A stretch of 64,000 nucleotides of DNA from an uncultured Acidobacteriota bacterium (GCA_903851035.1 CAINND010000025.1:1-64000), one strand, 5' to 3'. Numbered from the stretch's first letter, positions 8,597 to 17,333 are shown. Program-made: numbers and translations. The notes: generated by a model from the letters alone, not told the origin.

Positions 8597-9925
8597 ATGG
8601 AAGAGAAGTCCCAGCAATCCCGCGCCGACCAGTTGCGCCAGCAGATTCGTCAGCTTGTCGAGGAGTACACGGCCGAAGCTTTCCCGCGCCGCACCTTCGT
8701 CGCCGGAGAGAGCGGCGTGCCGGTCAGCGGCAAGGTCTTTGACGCCGAAGATATTCAGCACGCGGTGGATGCCTCGCTCGACTTCTGGCTGACCACCGGC
8801 CGCTTTGCCGAGCAGTTTGAACGTGAGTTTGCCCGCCTGATGGGCGTGCGCGATGCGCGGCTGGTGAACAGTGGCAGCTCGGCCAACCTGGTGGCGCTCT
8901 CGGCGCTCACCTCGCAGACGCTGGGCGAGCGTGCGCTGCGCCCAGGCGACGAGGTCATCACCGTGGCAGCGGGCTTTCCCACCACGATCAATCCGATTTT
9001 GCAGAACAATCTTGTCCCCGTGTTTGTGGACGTGAAGCTGGGCACCTACGACGTGGACTGCTCGCAGTTGGAGTCCGCGCTGAGCCCGCGCAGCAAGGCT
9101 GTGATGATCGCCCACACCCTGGGCAATCCCTTTGACCTGGCCACGGTCACCGCCTTCTGCAAGAAGCACAACCTTTGGCTGGTGGAAGACTGCTGCGACG
9201 CCGTTGGCTCTCTCTACGATGGCCGCCAGGTGGGCAGCTTCGGAGACATCAGCACCGCCAGCTTCTATCCGGCGCACCACATCACCATGGGTGAAGGTGG
9301 AGCGGTGATGACCAGCCGTCCCAGCCTCACCAAGTTGATCGAATCCTTCCGCGACTGGGGCCGCGACTGCTGGTGCGCTCCCGGCAAGGACAACACTTGC
9401 GGCAAGCGCTTTGAGTGGCAACTGGGCAAACTGCCCTGCGGCTACGACCACAAGTACATCTACTCGCACATTGGCTACAACCTGAAGCTCAGTGACATGC
9501 AGGCCGCCGTCGGCGTCAGCCAGCTCAAAAAGCTGCCGGGCTTCATCGCCGCGCGCAAGGCCAACTTTGCCCGCCTGCATGCGGGCCTTCAGGATGTGCA
9601 AGACGTGTACGCCCTGCCCGAGGCTACGCCAAACAGCGAGCCCAGTTGGTTCGGCTTCCCCATGGCCGTGCGCCCGGAGAGCGGCATTGCCAGAGAGACG
9701 GTCATCGCCCACCTGAACGACGCGAAGATCGGCACGCGGCTGCTCTTTGGCGGCAACCTGCTGCGCCAACCTGCGTACTTGGACGCGAAGGTTCGCACCA
9801 TCGGCGAGTTGCCCAACACCGACTACGTGATGAACAACGTCTTCTGGATTGGCGTGTACCCGGGCCTGACGCCGGAGATGATTGATTACATCGTCGAGCA
9901 GTTGCACAAGGCCGTACGCCGCTAG
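8597..9925 (+). CDS. rfbH: CDP-6-deoxy-4-keto-hexose 3-dehydrase (E1)
   Basis: PMP-dependent, iron-sulfur enzyme that removes the C3 hydroxyl of CDP-4-keto-6-deoxyglucose. The fold is that of DegT/DnrJ aminotransferases, but the usual PLP lysine is replaced by His ([12 protein letters not shown]), a hallmark of E1. Cysteines near [12 protein letters not shown] and LPCGYDHKY fit the 2Fe-2S site. ATG 8597 gives 442 residues and follows CGGAG. E1 needs a reductase partner (E3, RfbI/DdhD); none is in the window. A terminator follows at 9952-9982. Confidence 0.96.
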   Translation: MEEKSQQSRADQLRQQIRQLVEEYTAEAFPRRTFVAGESGVPVSGKVFDAEDIQHAVDASLDFWLTTGRFAEQFEREFARLMGVRDARLVNSGSSANLVALSALTSQTLGERALRPGDEVITVAAGFPTTINPILQNNLVPVFVDVKLGTYDVDCSQLESALSPRSKAVMIAHTLGNPFDLATVTAFCKKHNLWLVEDCCDAVGSLYDGRQVGSFGDISTASFYPAHHITMGEGGAVMTSRPSLTKLIESFRDWGRDCWCAPGKDNTCGKRFEWQLGKLPCGYDHKYIYSHIGYNLKLSDMQAAVGVSQLKKLPGFIAARKANFARLHAGLQDVQDVYALPEATPNSEPSWFGFPMAVRPESGIARETVIAHLNDAKIGTRLLFGGNLLRQPAYLDAKVRTIGELPNTDYVMNNVFWIGVYPGLTPEMIDYIVEQLHKAVRR

Positions 9926-9951
9926 GCCGACAGCTTTTACGCAAGAAACAG

Positions 9952-9982
9952 AAAGCCCCACGCCACGCGGCATGGGGCTTTT
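9952..9982 (+). terminator. Rho-independent terminator after rfbH
   Basis: AAAGCCCCA (9952-9960) pairs perfectly with TGGGGCTTT (9973-9981) around a 12-base loop, and the right arm ends in a short T-run. It is symmetrical enough to act for the convergent gene at 10005 as well. Confidence 0.8.
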
Positions 9983-10004
9983 GAATTTCGAGGCGAGAGC
10001 CTGT

Positions 10005-10568
10005 CTACAGGTCGTCCGTCTCCTGCAATTCGCCGTGCAGCCACTCCCAGTGGTCGAGGATGGCTTTCTCGTCGGTATCCAGTTCGGTGTGGAAGTGGTG
10101 TGAGTGCGGCACGGGCACGCGGATGGCGCTTTCTTCCTTGAAGCCATTTTCCAGCAGTCGCCCTGCGATATCCGCCACCGGGCCGTAGGCGTAGATGACC
10201 TCGTGGCGATCCAGAATCAGTTGTCCTGCGGGCGGTGCCGCCAGCCAAAGGTTGTGGCGTCCATCGCGCTCCAGGTACGGGCCAAAGCGCTCCAGCAGCG
10301 CCAGCACGTCGGCGCGGGTGTGCTGCGTTGCCGACTGATATCTTCCTGCCGGACGCTCGCCGCGCGGCGTCACCAGCACGTACAGCACCCATAGCGGCTC
10401 CGGCAGCATCTCCAGCAGATCCTTCAGCAGCGCCACGGAGCCATGCCCGGGAGCAATCACCAGCCGCTCCACGCCGCCCGTCACCTGCCGTGCATAACTC
10501 GGCGTGTAGCGGAACTCGACGTCCTCGCCCGCGCGCACCGTTCCCAGCTTCCACTTTGCGGTTGTCAT
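10005..10568 (-). CDS. Hypothetical protein, 187 aa
   Basis: I do not recognise the family. The protein is soluble-looking, with no signal peptide or membrane segment. Features are a central hydrophobic strand pair (LWVLYVLVTPRGERPAGRYQS), a Tyr-Gly-Pro loop (VIYAYGPVADI), and a His-rich stretch near the C-terminus (VPHSHHFHTE, about residues 152-161) that could bind metal. The coding character matches its neighbours, so it is probably real. It ends convergent with rfbH across a shared hairpin and is divergent from the acetyltransferase gene at 10673. Confidence 0.7.
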   Translation of the reverse strand: MTTAKWKLGTVRAGEDVEFRYTPSYARQVTGGVERLVIAPGHGSVALLKDLLEMLPEPLWVLYVLVTPRGERPAGRYQSATQHTRADVLALLERFGPYLERDGRHNLWLAAPPAGQLILDRHEVIYAYGPVADIAGRLLENGFKEESAIRVPVPHSHHFHTELDTDEKAILDHWEWLHGELQETDDL

Positions 10569-10672
10569 TGGAGTTATTCTAAAGGAAGCGGAGGCGACTT
10601 TCGCTGAACGAAGTTTTTGTTTGCATCAACCGCCGCAACTGGCGTCACCCCCGTTAATGTCGGAGTAAAGTT

Positions 10673-11197
10673 TTGACCAGTCCCACGCCCATCACCGTCC
10701 GCCGCGTCACCCCCAACGATCGCACGGCGGCCGACGCGGCCTTCGCCCTCATCGAGGAGTACTACGAGGCCATTGGGGTGATGGTGCGCGATGATCGCGC
10801 AGCCCTGGAGCACTACCTGGCGGACAGTGAGTCATCCATATGGGTTGCCAGCGTCAGCGACCGGCAGCGGCGTTCCGTCGCCGCGTTACCCGCCAGCGTC
10901 AGCGATGTCGACAAGCCCATTGGCTGCGTTATGCTGCGCCCCTTGCCGCAGGTGGCGGGCGCCGATGAAGTCAAGCGCCTCTACGTGCGCCCCGCTGTGC
11001 GCGGACTTGGAGTGGCCCACTCACTCATGCAGGCCGCCGAAGAGCACGCCCGTCGCCAGGGCCGCCAGTGGCTCTACCTGGACACCAAGGACGACCTGAC
11101 TCCGGCCATCCGCTTCTACCTCTCCACCGGATACGAGCACTGCGAGCGGTACAACGACAATCCTCAGGCTACTATCTTTTTGCGCAAGCGCCTGTAG
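10673..11197 (+). CDS. GNAT-family N-acetyltransferase
   Basis: A 174-residue acetyl-CoA-dependent acetyltransferase of unknown substrate. The GNAT core is at about residues 85-150: beta-4 and motif A read VKRLYVRPAVRGLGVAHSLMQAAEEHARRQG (shown here as separate parts VKRLYVRPAVRG and LGVAHSLMQAAEEH), with the RGxGxx pyrophosphate loop, followed by LYLDT and a C-terminal AIRFYLSTGYEHCERYN. The likely start is TTG 10673 with CGGAG about 9 bases upstream; no upstream ATG is available in frame. Gene order gives no substrate. Confidence 0.85.
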   Translation: MTSPTPITVRRVTPNDRTAADAAFALIEEYYEAIGVMVRDDRAALEHYLADSESSIWVASVSDRQRRSVAALPASVSDVDKPIGCVMLRPLPQVAGADEVKRLYVRPAVRGLGVAHSLMQAAEEHARRQGRQWLYLDTKDDLTPAIRFYLSTGYEHCERYNDNPQATIFLRKRL

Positions 11198-11294
11198 AGC
11201 CGTGGCACCATCCAGCGGGAGAGTCATACAGCCCGGCCAATTTCCCCGCCTGCTAAAATCACACTGCGCGGCAAGGTTGCCGCCGCCTCCACCC

Positions 11295-11804
11295 ATGACC
11301 ATCGACGCCAACAATCCGCAAGCTGCCGCTGAGCCTCCCGCACGGCCTTCGCGGCTGGCCGGACTGACGCGGCACATTCCGCCCGGACAGTTTGCGCGCT
11401 ACCTGGTCGTAGGCGTCTGGAACACGGCCTTCGGCTACGCCACATTCGCCTTCTTCACCGCGATTCTCGACAAGGTTGTGCCGCAGAGCTATATGCTGGC
11501 CTCGGTGCTCTCCAGCATCATCAACATCACAGTCTCATTTCTTGGCTACAAGTGGTTCGTCTTCAAGACCAAGGGCAACTATCTGCGGGAGTGGATTCGT
11601 TGCGTTGGCGTCTACGGCGGCAACATCCTCTTTGGACTGGCCGTGCTGCCGGTGATGGTGTACGCGCTGCGCCACTATGCGCACATGCAGCGCCAGGCGC
11701 CTTACGTCGCGGGAGCCATACTCACCTTCGTCACCGTGCTGGTCAGCTTCTTCGGCCACAAGCACTTCTCCTTCAAGGCGAAGGCCCCAGTGCCGCTCCC
11801 ATAG
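11295..11804 (+). CDS. GtrA-like small membrane protein
   Basis: A 169-residue integral membrane protein of the GtrA family, whose members are thought to move polyprenyl-linked sugars across the inner membrane or help partner GT2 enzymes. Four hydrophobic segments are visible at about residues 38-58, 68-85, 100-122 and 135-155. The typical GtrA motifs are FARYLVVGVWNTAFGYATF and the paired SFLGYKWFVFK and SFFGHKHFSFK. ATG 11295 is chosen because the upstream extension is Pro/Arg-rich and unrelated. A GT2 gene that could be a partner lies at 20994, not adjacent. Confidence 0.87.
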   Translation: MTIDANNPQAAAEPPARPSRLAGLTRHIPPGQFARYLVVGVWNTAFGYATFAFFTAILDKVVPQSYMLASVLSSIINITVSFLGYKWFVFKTKGNYLREWIRCVGVYGGNILFGLAVLPVMVYALRHYAHMQRQAPYVAGAILTFVTVLVSFFGHKHFSFKAKAPVPLP

Positions 11805-11835
11805 CTGCTTTCGCCTCGCTTCCGGCTGAAAATGT

Positions 11836-11949
11836 ATAATTTAAGCAGTGTCGTCCCCTTGAGACCTGTGCTGTGTCCCGCGGTTTTCTGCTGCGGGCGC
11901 CCCGGCGCAACGTCAAGGGAGCGGATGCCCGCATCCGGTTGGGAGAATT
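11836..11949 (+). promoter_or_regulatory. Candidate promoter and hairpin-rich leader of queDE
   Basis: A perfect -10 hexamer TATAAT lies at 11836-11841, without a convincing -35. About 100 bases of leader follow, with a hairpin CCCGC/GCGGG around 11878-11898 and a 6-bp stem CGGATG/CATCCG with a 4-base loop (11922-11937), immediately before the ribosome site GGGAG. It does not match the preQ1 riboswitch patterns I know, so its regulatory nature is open. Confidence 0.35.
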
Positions 11950-12327
11950 ATGTTTGAAGTTACCGTGCAGGACACCTTTTCCTCGGGTCATTACCTGCGC
12001 AACTACAAGGGCAAGTGCGAAAATCCGCACGGCCACAACTATCGCGTTCGCGTCACTTTGCAGGGCAAGGAACTGGATCACGCCGGTCTGCTGCTCGACT
12101 TCAAAGAGCTCAAGCTGGTGATGAAGCCCGTCGTCGAATACCTGGATCACAAGATGATCAACGACATTGAGCCCTTCACCGTCCTCAACCCGACGGCGGA
12201 GAACCTGGCCAAGTATTTCTACGATGAGTGCAACACCGGGTTGAAGTCCTCCACCGGTGGCCGCGTCTCGGTCAAGCAGGTCACCATCTGGGAGACCGAT
12301 ACCTCCATTGCCAGTTACTACGAATAA
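11950..12327 (+). CDS. queD: 6-carboxy-5,6,7,8-tetrahydropterin synthase
   Basis: Converts dihydroneopterin triphosphate to CPH4 in the queuosine pathway. The 125-residue protein shows the zinc-binding histidines (SSGHYLRNYKGK, then NPHGHNY), the catalytic Cys just before NPHGHN, and LLLDFKELK and LDHKMIN as in QueD rather than PTPS. It is followed 31 bases later by queE. Downstream queC is separated from queDE by a restriction-modification island. The folE gene that supplies its substrate is not in the window. Confidence 0.95.
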   Translation: MFEVTVQDTFSSGHYLRNYKGKCENPHGHNYRVRVTLQGKELDHAGLLLDFKELKLVMKPVVEYLDHKMINDIEPFTVLNPTAENLAKYFYDECNTGLKSSTGGRVSVKQVTIWETDTSIASYYE

Positions 12328-12358
12328 GTCTGTCTGGTCAGCCGAGTCAGGCCACATC

Positions 12359-13042
12359 ATGCACATCATCGAGATATACAAATCGTTGCAGGGTGAAAGC
12401 TCCTTTGCCGGGCTGCCATGCGTTTTTGTGCGCCTGGCCGGGTGCAACCTGCGCTGCTCGTGGTGTGACAGCGAGTACACCTTCGGCGGCGGCCACAAGA
12501 TGACCGAAGATGAGGTTGCCGCCGAGGTCGCACGCCTTGCGCCCACCGGCGGGCTGGTCGAAATCACCGGTGGCGAGCCCATGTTGCAGGAGCGCGAGTT
12601 GCAGCCGTTCATGCGGAGGCTTCTCGCCAACGGCTATCAGGTGTTGATCGAGACCAGCGGCGAGCGGCCTCTCATCAACGTGCCGGCCGAAGTGCACAAG
12701 ATTGTGGACGTGAAGTGCCCGTCGAGTGGTGAGCACCTGCGCTTTGACGCCGCTAACTTGACGGCGCTCACCGCACGCGATGAGCTGAAGTTCGTCCTCG
12801 CCGATCGCGCGGACTACGATTACGCCCTCGCGTTTATTGTCTGGCACAATCTTGCAGCCAGTCCGGCGGCCATCATCTTTTCACCGGCCTTCCGCAAGGG
12901 TGCCACCGGCTCACGCTCGGCGGAGAACTGCCTGCTCGACCCGCGCCAGCTCGCCGAGTGGATGCTGGCCGATGGAGTCAATGCCCGCCTCGGGCTGCAA
13001 ATTCATAAGTTCATCTGGGAGCCGCAGCTCAAGGGCGTTTAA
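12359..13042 (+). CDS. queE: 7-carboxy-7-deazaguanine synthase (radical SAM)
   Basis: Radical SAM enzyme that contracts CPH4 to 7-carboxy-7-deazaguanine. The 4Fe-4S cluster motif CNLRCSWC is near residues 24-31, following KSLQGESSFAGLPCVFVR, with the SAM GGEPM segment (EITGGEPMLQ) further on. At 227 residues it is a normal QueE. ATG 12359 matches the family start (MHIIEIYKSLQGE). Its stop codon lies one base from the stop of the convergent vsr gene, marking the edge of the inserted island. Confidence 0.95.
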   Translation: MHIIEIYKSLQGESSFAGLPCVFVRLAGCNLRCSWCDSEYTFGGGHKMTEDEVAAEVARLAPTGGLVEITGGEPMLQERELQPFMRRLLANGYQVLIETSGERPLINVPAEVHKIVDVKCPSSGEHLRFDAANLTALTARDELKFVLADRADYDYALAFIVWHNLAASPAAIIFSPAFRKGATGSRSAENCLLDPRQLAEWMLADGVNARLGLQIHKFIWEPQLKGV

Positions 13043-13043
13043 C

Positions 13044-13451
13044 TCATCTACGCTCTATGAGGGCTAATCTGAGCGGGGACAAGAATCGGTTCGCCTTAAT
13101 CTGGCATTCCCATACCCGAAACACTCTCCAGCCTTCTAGTTGAAGAGTGCGCTTAACCAGCCTATCGCGGAGGCGGTTCTTTCTAATCTTTAGGCTCCAA
13201 TAAGAGCGATGTGTTGAGGGAGATTTTCCGCAGCGAGGGCAACCGTGCCAAAAGCAACCATCTATAAAAAGCGCAATCTTACGACCGGGCCAACAGAAAT
13301 CTGGCTTGCCCGTGACTGGCCAATGCTTCCGATAGCCACGGATGTCGTGATTCCAAAGGATGTGTCCCACCAGCATTTCTGTGCTCTTATTAGATCGAGA
13401 GTGCACAGCACGCATTATTCGCGAACGTTCTTCCTTTGAGAAGTTATCCAA
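13044..13451 (-). CDS. vsr: Very short patch repair (Vsr) endonuclease
   Basis: Nicks next to T:G mismatches that arise when 5-methylcytosine deaminates, protecting the site of a companion C5 methyltransferase. Motifs are EERSRIMRAVHSRSNKSTE, the catalytic KPDFCWPGRKIALFIDGCFWHGC region split as PDFCWPGRK and ALFIDGCFWHGCPRC with zinc-binding Cys/His, and YWSLKIRKNRLRD. The 135-residue length is normal. The start is a TTG at 13451, aligning with the usual MD..S.EERSR opening. It is the last gene of the minus-strand methyltransferase, nuclease, vsr unit. Confidence 0.93.
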   Translation of the reverse strand: MDNFSKEERSRIMRAVHSRSNKSTEMLVGHILWNHDIRGYRKHWPVTGKPDFCWPGRKIALFIDGCFWHGCPRCGKSPSTHRSYWSLKIRKNRLRDRLVKRTLQLEGWRVFRVWECQIKANRFLSPLRLALIERR

Positions 13452-13474
13452 TGAAGTTTCTGCCAGGCGAAGGT

Positions 13475-14140
13475 CTATTCTTCTCCGTCAGTTGAAATTG
13501 GAATGTCACTGAACTCATCGAAACGCTGGCTTGCAAGTCTTTCAAGTCGCCTAGCTTGAGTGAGCAGAGTTCTTCTAAGTCCGGGAGATACATCGCGTTC
13601 GCTAATGACCTTTGCTAGGTTAGCTATAGTACCCGCCCTTCTTGCAATCCTGATATCAGGATGCTTTCTAGATTCGTAAATTGAATCAGGAATAATGCGC
13701 TTGCGAATTGATTTTGGAAGCTTAGTCTTTTTGGTAGGGTTAATGTCCTTCTCGTTTAGGACAGCCCCCAGTTTTGACTTGGCCAATACATTTTGGAATA
13801 CCGTATATTCTGCAGAGTTAAGACGACTTGCAATAGTTTCCTGATCCTCGCCATCAAGCTCCCAAAATGGCCACATCTCAATTTCGGCTACCTCGAACGG
13901 ATCTAGTACATTCATCGCTACTGCATCAGTTCGTTGGTTTGTGAGATGCCGCAGAATTCTTACCCGAAGTTGCTCACGTGTCTGGCCGACATAGATAGGT
14001 TCGCCGTCATAATCGTAGAAGGCGTATACGCCAAACTTGGAATCGCCTACCTTGCGATTGTCGTCACAAGTGGACTTTAATGCCGCCCTAATTTCTTTTC
14101 GAATTAAGGCGACATCTTCAGGCACGCCAACCTTAGGCAT
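13475..14140 (-). CDS. GIY-YIG nuclease, probable restriction endonuclease partner
   Basis: A 221-residue protein with a GIY-YIG nuclease core at about residues 35-75: FGVYAFYDYDGEPIYVGQT followed by the Arg of REQLRVRILRHL. The rest is not recognised. It overlaps the end of the C5 methyltransferase by 8 bases (ATGCCTAA), and vsr follows after 23 bases, so it is probably the restriction component of this set. The recognition sequence cannot be told from here. A homing or repair role is possible but fits the gene order less well. Confidence 0.75.
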   Translation of the reverse strand: MPKVGVPEDVALIRKEIRAALKSTCDDNRKVGDSKFGVYAFYDYDGEPIYVGQTREQLRVRILRHLTNQRTDAVAMNVLDPFEVAEIEMWPFWELDGEDQETIASRLNSAEYTVFQNVLAKSKLGAVLNEKDINPTKKTKLPKSIRKRIIPDSIYESRKHPDIRIARRAGTIANLAKVISERDVSPGLRRTLLTQARRLERLASQRFDEFSDIPISTDGEE

Positions 14141-15335
14141 TGACGGCCATCCCGGCTTTATTGGTTGTTCGAAGAATTGTATCGATCTCAACCGTGGTCT
14201 TCATGCGCCCTGCCATGAGCTTCTTGAATAAATGAAATTCAAGCCATGATACTACGGGTACTGCCACGCCATCGCCAGCCAAATGATATGCGTCATTATA
14301 TTTATTGGGAAGCATATAGGAATCTGGCAGGCCCATCAGTCGTGCCGCTTCTCTGGCAGATAGTAGGCGCGAACGAACAAAATCTCCATTCACTACAATA
14401 ATTGTTTGACGGCTTGAACCTCCACCGGGAGTGCGGAGGCAACCGCTCAAGCCATCGAAACGTACTTCGGCGCGCTGAACCTTTACCCCATTTTCTGAGC
14501 GGGTTCGCTTATATATGCAGCCAACGACGCGACTTTTCTTATTTTTGGCAACACGTACTTTATCCAAGTTTAATGGAGACATCAGCGAGAGCAATTTGCG
14601 GGTCTCTGCAGGGTGATGCCAGTTCAGATTTATAGAATTGTCAGGCTCCAATAAGTCTGCCAGCTCAGATTGGCGAGGCGCGGGCACGGGCAGATTCCAC
14701 CATAACCACGATTCACGTATACGGGCCGGAATTCTTGCATAGGCTTGCCGGAGGCTAGATGTATGCCACGGTGCCATCGGGCCAGAACTCAATAGATTAT
14801 CGGGTATCTTTATGTCTTCTGAAATCGCAACGATAAAAAGGCGAGGACGCGATTGAGGCAGAAAATATTCAGAATTAATTACCAATGCGCCAAAGCGGAA
14901 TCCTCCTTGAGACAACGCTTTCACAATGGCAAGAAAATCTAAACCGTCATGCGAAGTCAGAGCGCCTACGACGTTCTCAAGCACCAATATTGATGGACCT
15001 CGACCTTTACGATTGAGACCATTGATGAGACGTAAGAAGGGCCAAAACACGCCGCTTCGCTCGCCTTCCAGGCCTGCCCCGGCTCCGGCAAGAGATAAGT
15101 CCTGGCAAGGAAATGAGCCCCAAACCAGGTCTGGTTTACCGGGCAAATCGGTGATGCTAATTTTGCGGACATCAGCGGATGAAAAATGGCTTGTATTGCC
15201 AAAATTCACCCTATAGGCGGCAGCCTTCTTTTTGCACCAGTCATTGGCGAATAGGCATCGCCAATGTGGGCCGAGCCCGAGGCGGGCCATTCCCCCACCA
15301 GAAAAGAACTCGTAAAATGTGTAATCAGCACTCAT
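14133..15335 (-). CDS. DNA (cytosine-5) methyltransferase
   Basis: A 400-residue C5 methyltransferase. Motif I is FYEFFSGGGMARLGLG, motif IV is GSFPCQDLSLAG with the catalytic Cys of PCQ, motif VI is ENVVG, motif VIII is QSRPRLFIVA, and motifs IX-X lie at the C-terminus (AREAARLMGLPDSY, then AGDGVAVPVV). The target-recognition region is about residues 190-310. Codon use is visibly more A+T-rich than that of the flanking que genes. It leads a three-gene unit with the GIY-YIG nuclease and vsr, inserted between queE and queC. Confidence 0.95.
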   Translation of the reverse strand: MSADYTFYEFFSGGGMARLGLGPHWRCLFANDWCKKKAAAYRVNFGNTSHFSSADVRKISITDLPGKPDLVWGSFPCQDLSLAGAGAGLEGERSGVFWPFLRLINGLNRKGRGPSILVLENVVGALTSHDGLDFLAIVKALSQGGFRFGALVINSEYFLPQSRPRLFIVAISEDIKIPDNLLSSGPMAPWHTSSLRQAYARIPARIRESWLWWNLPVPAPRQSELADLLEPDNSINLNWHHPAETRKLLSLMSPLNLDKVRVAKNKKSRVVGCIYKRTRSENGVKVQRAEVRFDGLSGCLRTPGGGSSRQTIIVVNGDFVRSRLLSAREAARLMGLPDSYMLPNKYNDAYHLAGDGVAVPVVSWLEFHLFKKLMAGRMKTTVEIDTILRTTNKAGMAVNA

Positions 15336-15457
15336 CGTTAGGTGAGGATAGGACTAACGCGTATCTCGTCGCAAGCGCTAACTTTTGCAACCACGTTTTG
15401 CTAAGAATATCCTTAGAAACAGAGAATATTGTTCCCAAAAGGAATTAAATTTCACCT

Positions 15458-16153
15458 ATGCCCAATGCAATCAACACGGTCGTCACGCTCTCCGGGGGCA
15501 TGGATTCCACCGTCTGCGCCACCCTGGCCGTGCGCGAGCATGGCGCGGAGCACGTGGCCGCCCTGCACGTCAGCTACGGCCAACGCACGGAGGCCCGTGA
15601 GCAGCGCGCTTTTCAGGAGATCTGTGACCGCCTGGGCATTTCGCACCGGCTGGTGGTGCGCAACCAGGCGCTCAGCCAGATTGGCGGCTCGGCCCTGACG
15701 GATAATTCGCTGGCCGTCCCCACCGCCGGGCCGGATATAGGTTCGGAGGTTCCCATCACCTACGTACCCTTTCGCAACGCGCATTTTCTCAGCGTGGCCG
15801 TCAGTTGGGCGGAGGTTCTTGGCGCCAGCCAGATCTACATAGGCGCCGTCGAGCAGGACAGCAGCGGCTATCCCGACTGCCGGCCGGAGTATTACGAGGC
15901 CTTTAATCGCCTAATCCAGGCTGGCACCAAAGAGGGGACGATCCGTATCCATACCCCGCTCATCGCCTTAAAGAAAGTAGAGATCATTCGCCGGGGTCTG
16001 GAACTAGGTGCTCCCTTCGAGCTAACATGGTCATGCTACAGCCGGGAAGACCGGGCCTGCGGCGTCTGTGAGAGCTGCGCCCTTCGTCTGCGCGCCTTTG
16101 CGGCGACCGGCAGTACCGATCCCATCCCTTACCAGGCGAAGCCTGCGCACTAG
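15458..16153 (+). CDS. queC: 7-cyano-7-deazaguanine (preQ0) synthase
   Basis: ATP-dependent conversion of 7-carboxy-7-deazaguanine to preQ0. The pyrophosphatase loop is SGGMDST at about residues 12-18, and a C-terminal zinc site of four cysteines is seen in CYSREDRACGVCESC. The length of 231 residues is normal. About 120 bases of A+T-rich DNA, including the small inverted repeat CTAAG/CTTAG near 15400, separate it from the divergent methyltransferase, so it now has its own promoter region. Pathway partners queD and queE lie 2.4 kb upstream across the island. Confidence 0.96.
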   Translation: MPNAINTVVTLSGGMDSTVCATLAVREHGAEHVAALHVSYGQRTEAREQRAFQEICDRLGISHRLVVRNQALSQIGGSALTDNSLAVPTAGPDIGSEVPITYVPFRNAHFLSVAVSWAEVLGASQIYIGAVEQDSSGYPDCRPEYYEAFNRLIQAGTKEGTIRIHTPLIALKKVEIIRRGLELGAPFELTWSCYSREDRACGVCESCALRLRAFAATGSTDPIPYQAKPAH

Positions 16154-16209
16154 CAGCGCGGTCCGCGTGTGGGCGTGGCAAAGATTCAGATTCTCCGCTG
16201 GAGGCGGAA

Positions 16210-17277
16210 ATGACAAAGCGCATCGCACTTTTCCTGTTCCTGGCCGTCATGGCCATTTTTTCTGTCAGCGTCTTCGCTCAGACTTCCGCGGTTCGCGGCA
16301 ACATCAAGGGTGAAGACGGCAAGGTTCTGGCAGGAGCCACGGTCGAGCTGCAAAACAACGAAAACGGCCGGAAATTTGTCGTCAAGACCGACGCCAAGGG
16401 CAACTATTACGTGATGGGCGTGCTGGCCGGGCCCAGCTACAAAATCACCATCACCGCACCGGATGGCAAAACCGTTCTTTGGTTCGCCAACGGCCTGCCC
16501 ATGGGCGGCAGCGGAGAAAACACCTACGACTTCGACATCAAGAAAGAGAAGGAAGCCGCGATGAATTCTCCGGAAAACGCGGAGGCTCGCAAAAAGTACG
16601 AGGAGCAGAAGAAGAGCCTGGACAAGGTCAAGAGTCTGAACGCCATGCTGGCACAGGCGCGCGAACAGAAGAAGAATGGCGATTTCGACGGCGCCGTTGC
16701 CACCATGGAGCAGGCCGCGGCCATCGACCAGACTCACGATGTCGTGTACTTCACTCTGGCGGATTCCTACCTGGCCGCCAAAAAGTACCCTGAGTCCGAG
16801 GTGGCCTATAAGAAGGCCATTGAGCTGGCGCCGGCAACTTCCAAGGCTCTGGGTGACTACCACGCCGGTCTCGCCCTGGCCGAGGCTCGCCAGGGTAAAA
16901 ACAGCGATGCTCTGCAGGAGTGCGCCGCTGCGCAGGTGGCGGATGCCACTGCGGCCGCCCAGTGCTACTACAATCTGGGTGCCGTACTCACCAACCAGGG
17001 TGCCGTGGATGAGGCCAACTCCGCCTTTGACAAGGCCATCGCCGCCGATCCCACCAAGGCCGATGCCTACTACCAGAAGGGTGTGAACCTGGTGGGCAAG
17101 GCCGCCACCGGCGCCGACGGCAAGGTAGTTCCCGTGCCCGGCACGGTGGATGCGCTCAACAAGTATCTTGAACTGGCTCCCGATGGCCGTAACGCACAGG
17201 CCGCAAAGGAGTTACTCTCCTACCTGGGGGCCACCGTGCAGACCACCTTCGGTAAAGGCAAGGGCCCCAAAAAGTAG
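16210..17277 (+). CDS. Secreted TPR protein with carboxypeptidase-regulatory-like domain
   Basis: A 355-residue exported protein. A signal peptide (residues 1-23, ending VFAQ) is followed by a beta-sandwich of the carboxypeptidase regulatory type (about 26-95, GNIKGEDGKVLAGATVELQN and TDAKGNYYVMGV), a charged helical linker (110-150), and three or four TPR units (150-330). A Lys-rich tail ends the chain. Such proteins are common in Acidobacteriota and probably serve as periplasmic or outer-membrane scaffolds; no enzyme motif is present. The start has an excellent GGAGG site. A strong terminator follows at 17299. Confidence 0.85.
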   Translation: MTKRIALFLFLAVMAIFSVSVFAQTSAVRGNIKGEDGKVLAGATVELQNNENGRKFVVKTDAKGNYYVMGVLAGPSYKITITAPDGKTVLWFANGLPMGGSGENTYDFDIKKEKEAAMNSPENAEARKKYEEQKKSLDKVKSLNAMLAQAREQKKNGDFDGAVATMEQAAAIDQTHDVVYFTLADSYLAAKKYPESEVAYKKAIELAPATSKALGDYHAGLALAEARQGKNSDALQECAAAQVADATAAAQCYYNLGAVLTNQGAVDEANSAFDKAIAADPTKADAYYQKGVNLVGKAATGADGKVVPVPGTVDALNKYLELAPDGRNAQAAKELLSYLGATVQTTFGKGKGPKK

Positions 17278-17298
17278 CCGGTTTGCAGCATCAACAAC

Positions 17299-17333
17299 AC
17301 GGGGACGGCCGTTTAGCCGTCCCCGTTCTTTTT
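17299..17333 (+). terminator. Rho-independent terminator
   Basis: An 11-bp perfect stem (17299-17309 with 17316-17326) closes a 6-base loop and is followed by TCTTTTT. It ends transcription of the TPR gene. Confidence 0.9.

Noticed and set aside
7196-10147. Very long minus-strand open frame (about 980 codons) antisense to rfbFGH
   Set aside because: It is a GC-driven shadow: no family similarity, no ribosome site, and three certain genes lie on the other strand.
13044-16153. Link between the island and 7-deazaguanine DNA modification (dpd-type) because que genes flank it
   Set aside because: No dpdA-like transglycosylase or dpd helicase is present; queD, queE and queC fit tRNA queuosine synthesis and the island is a normal C5-methylation set.
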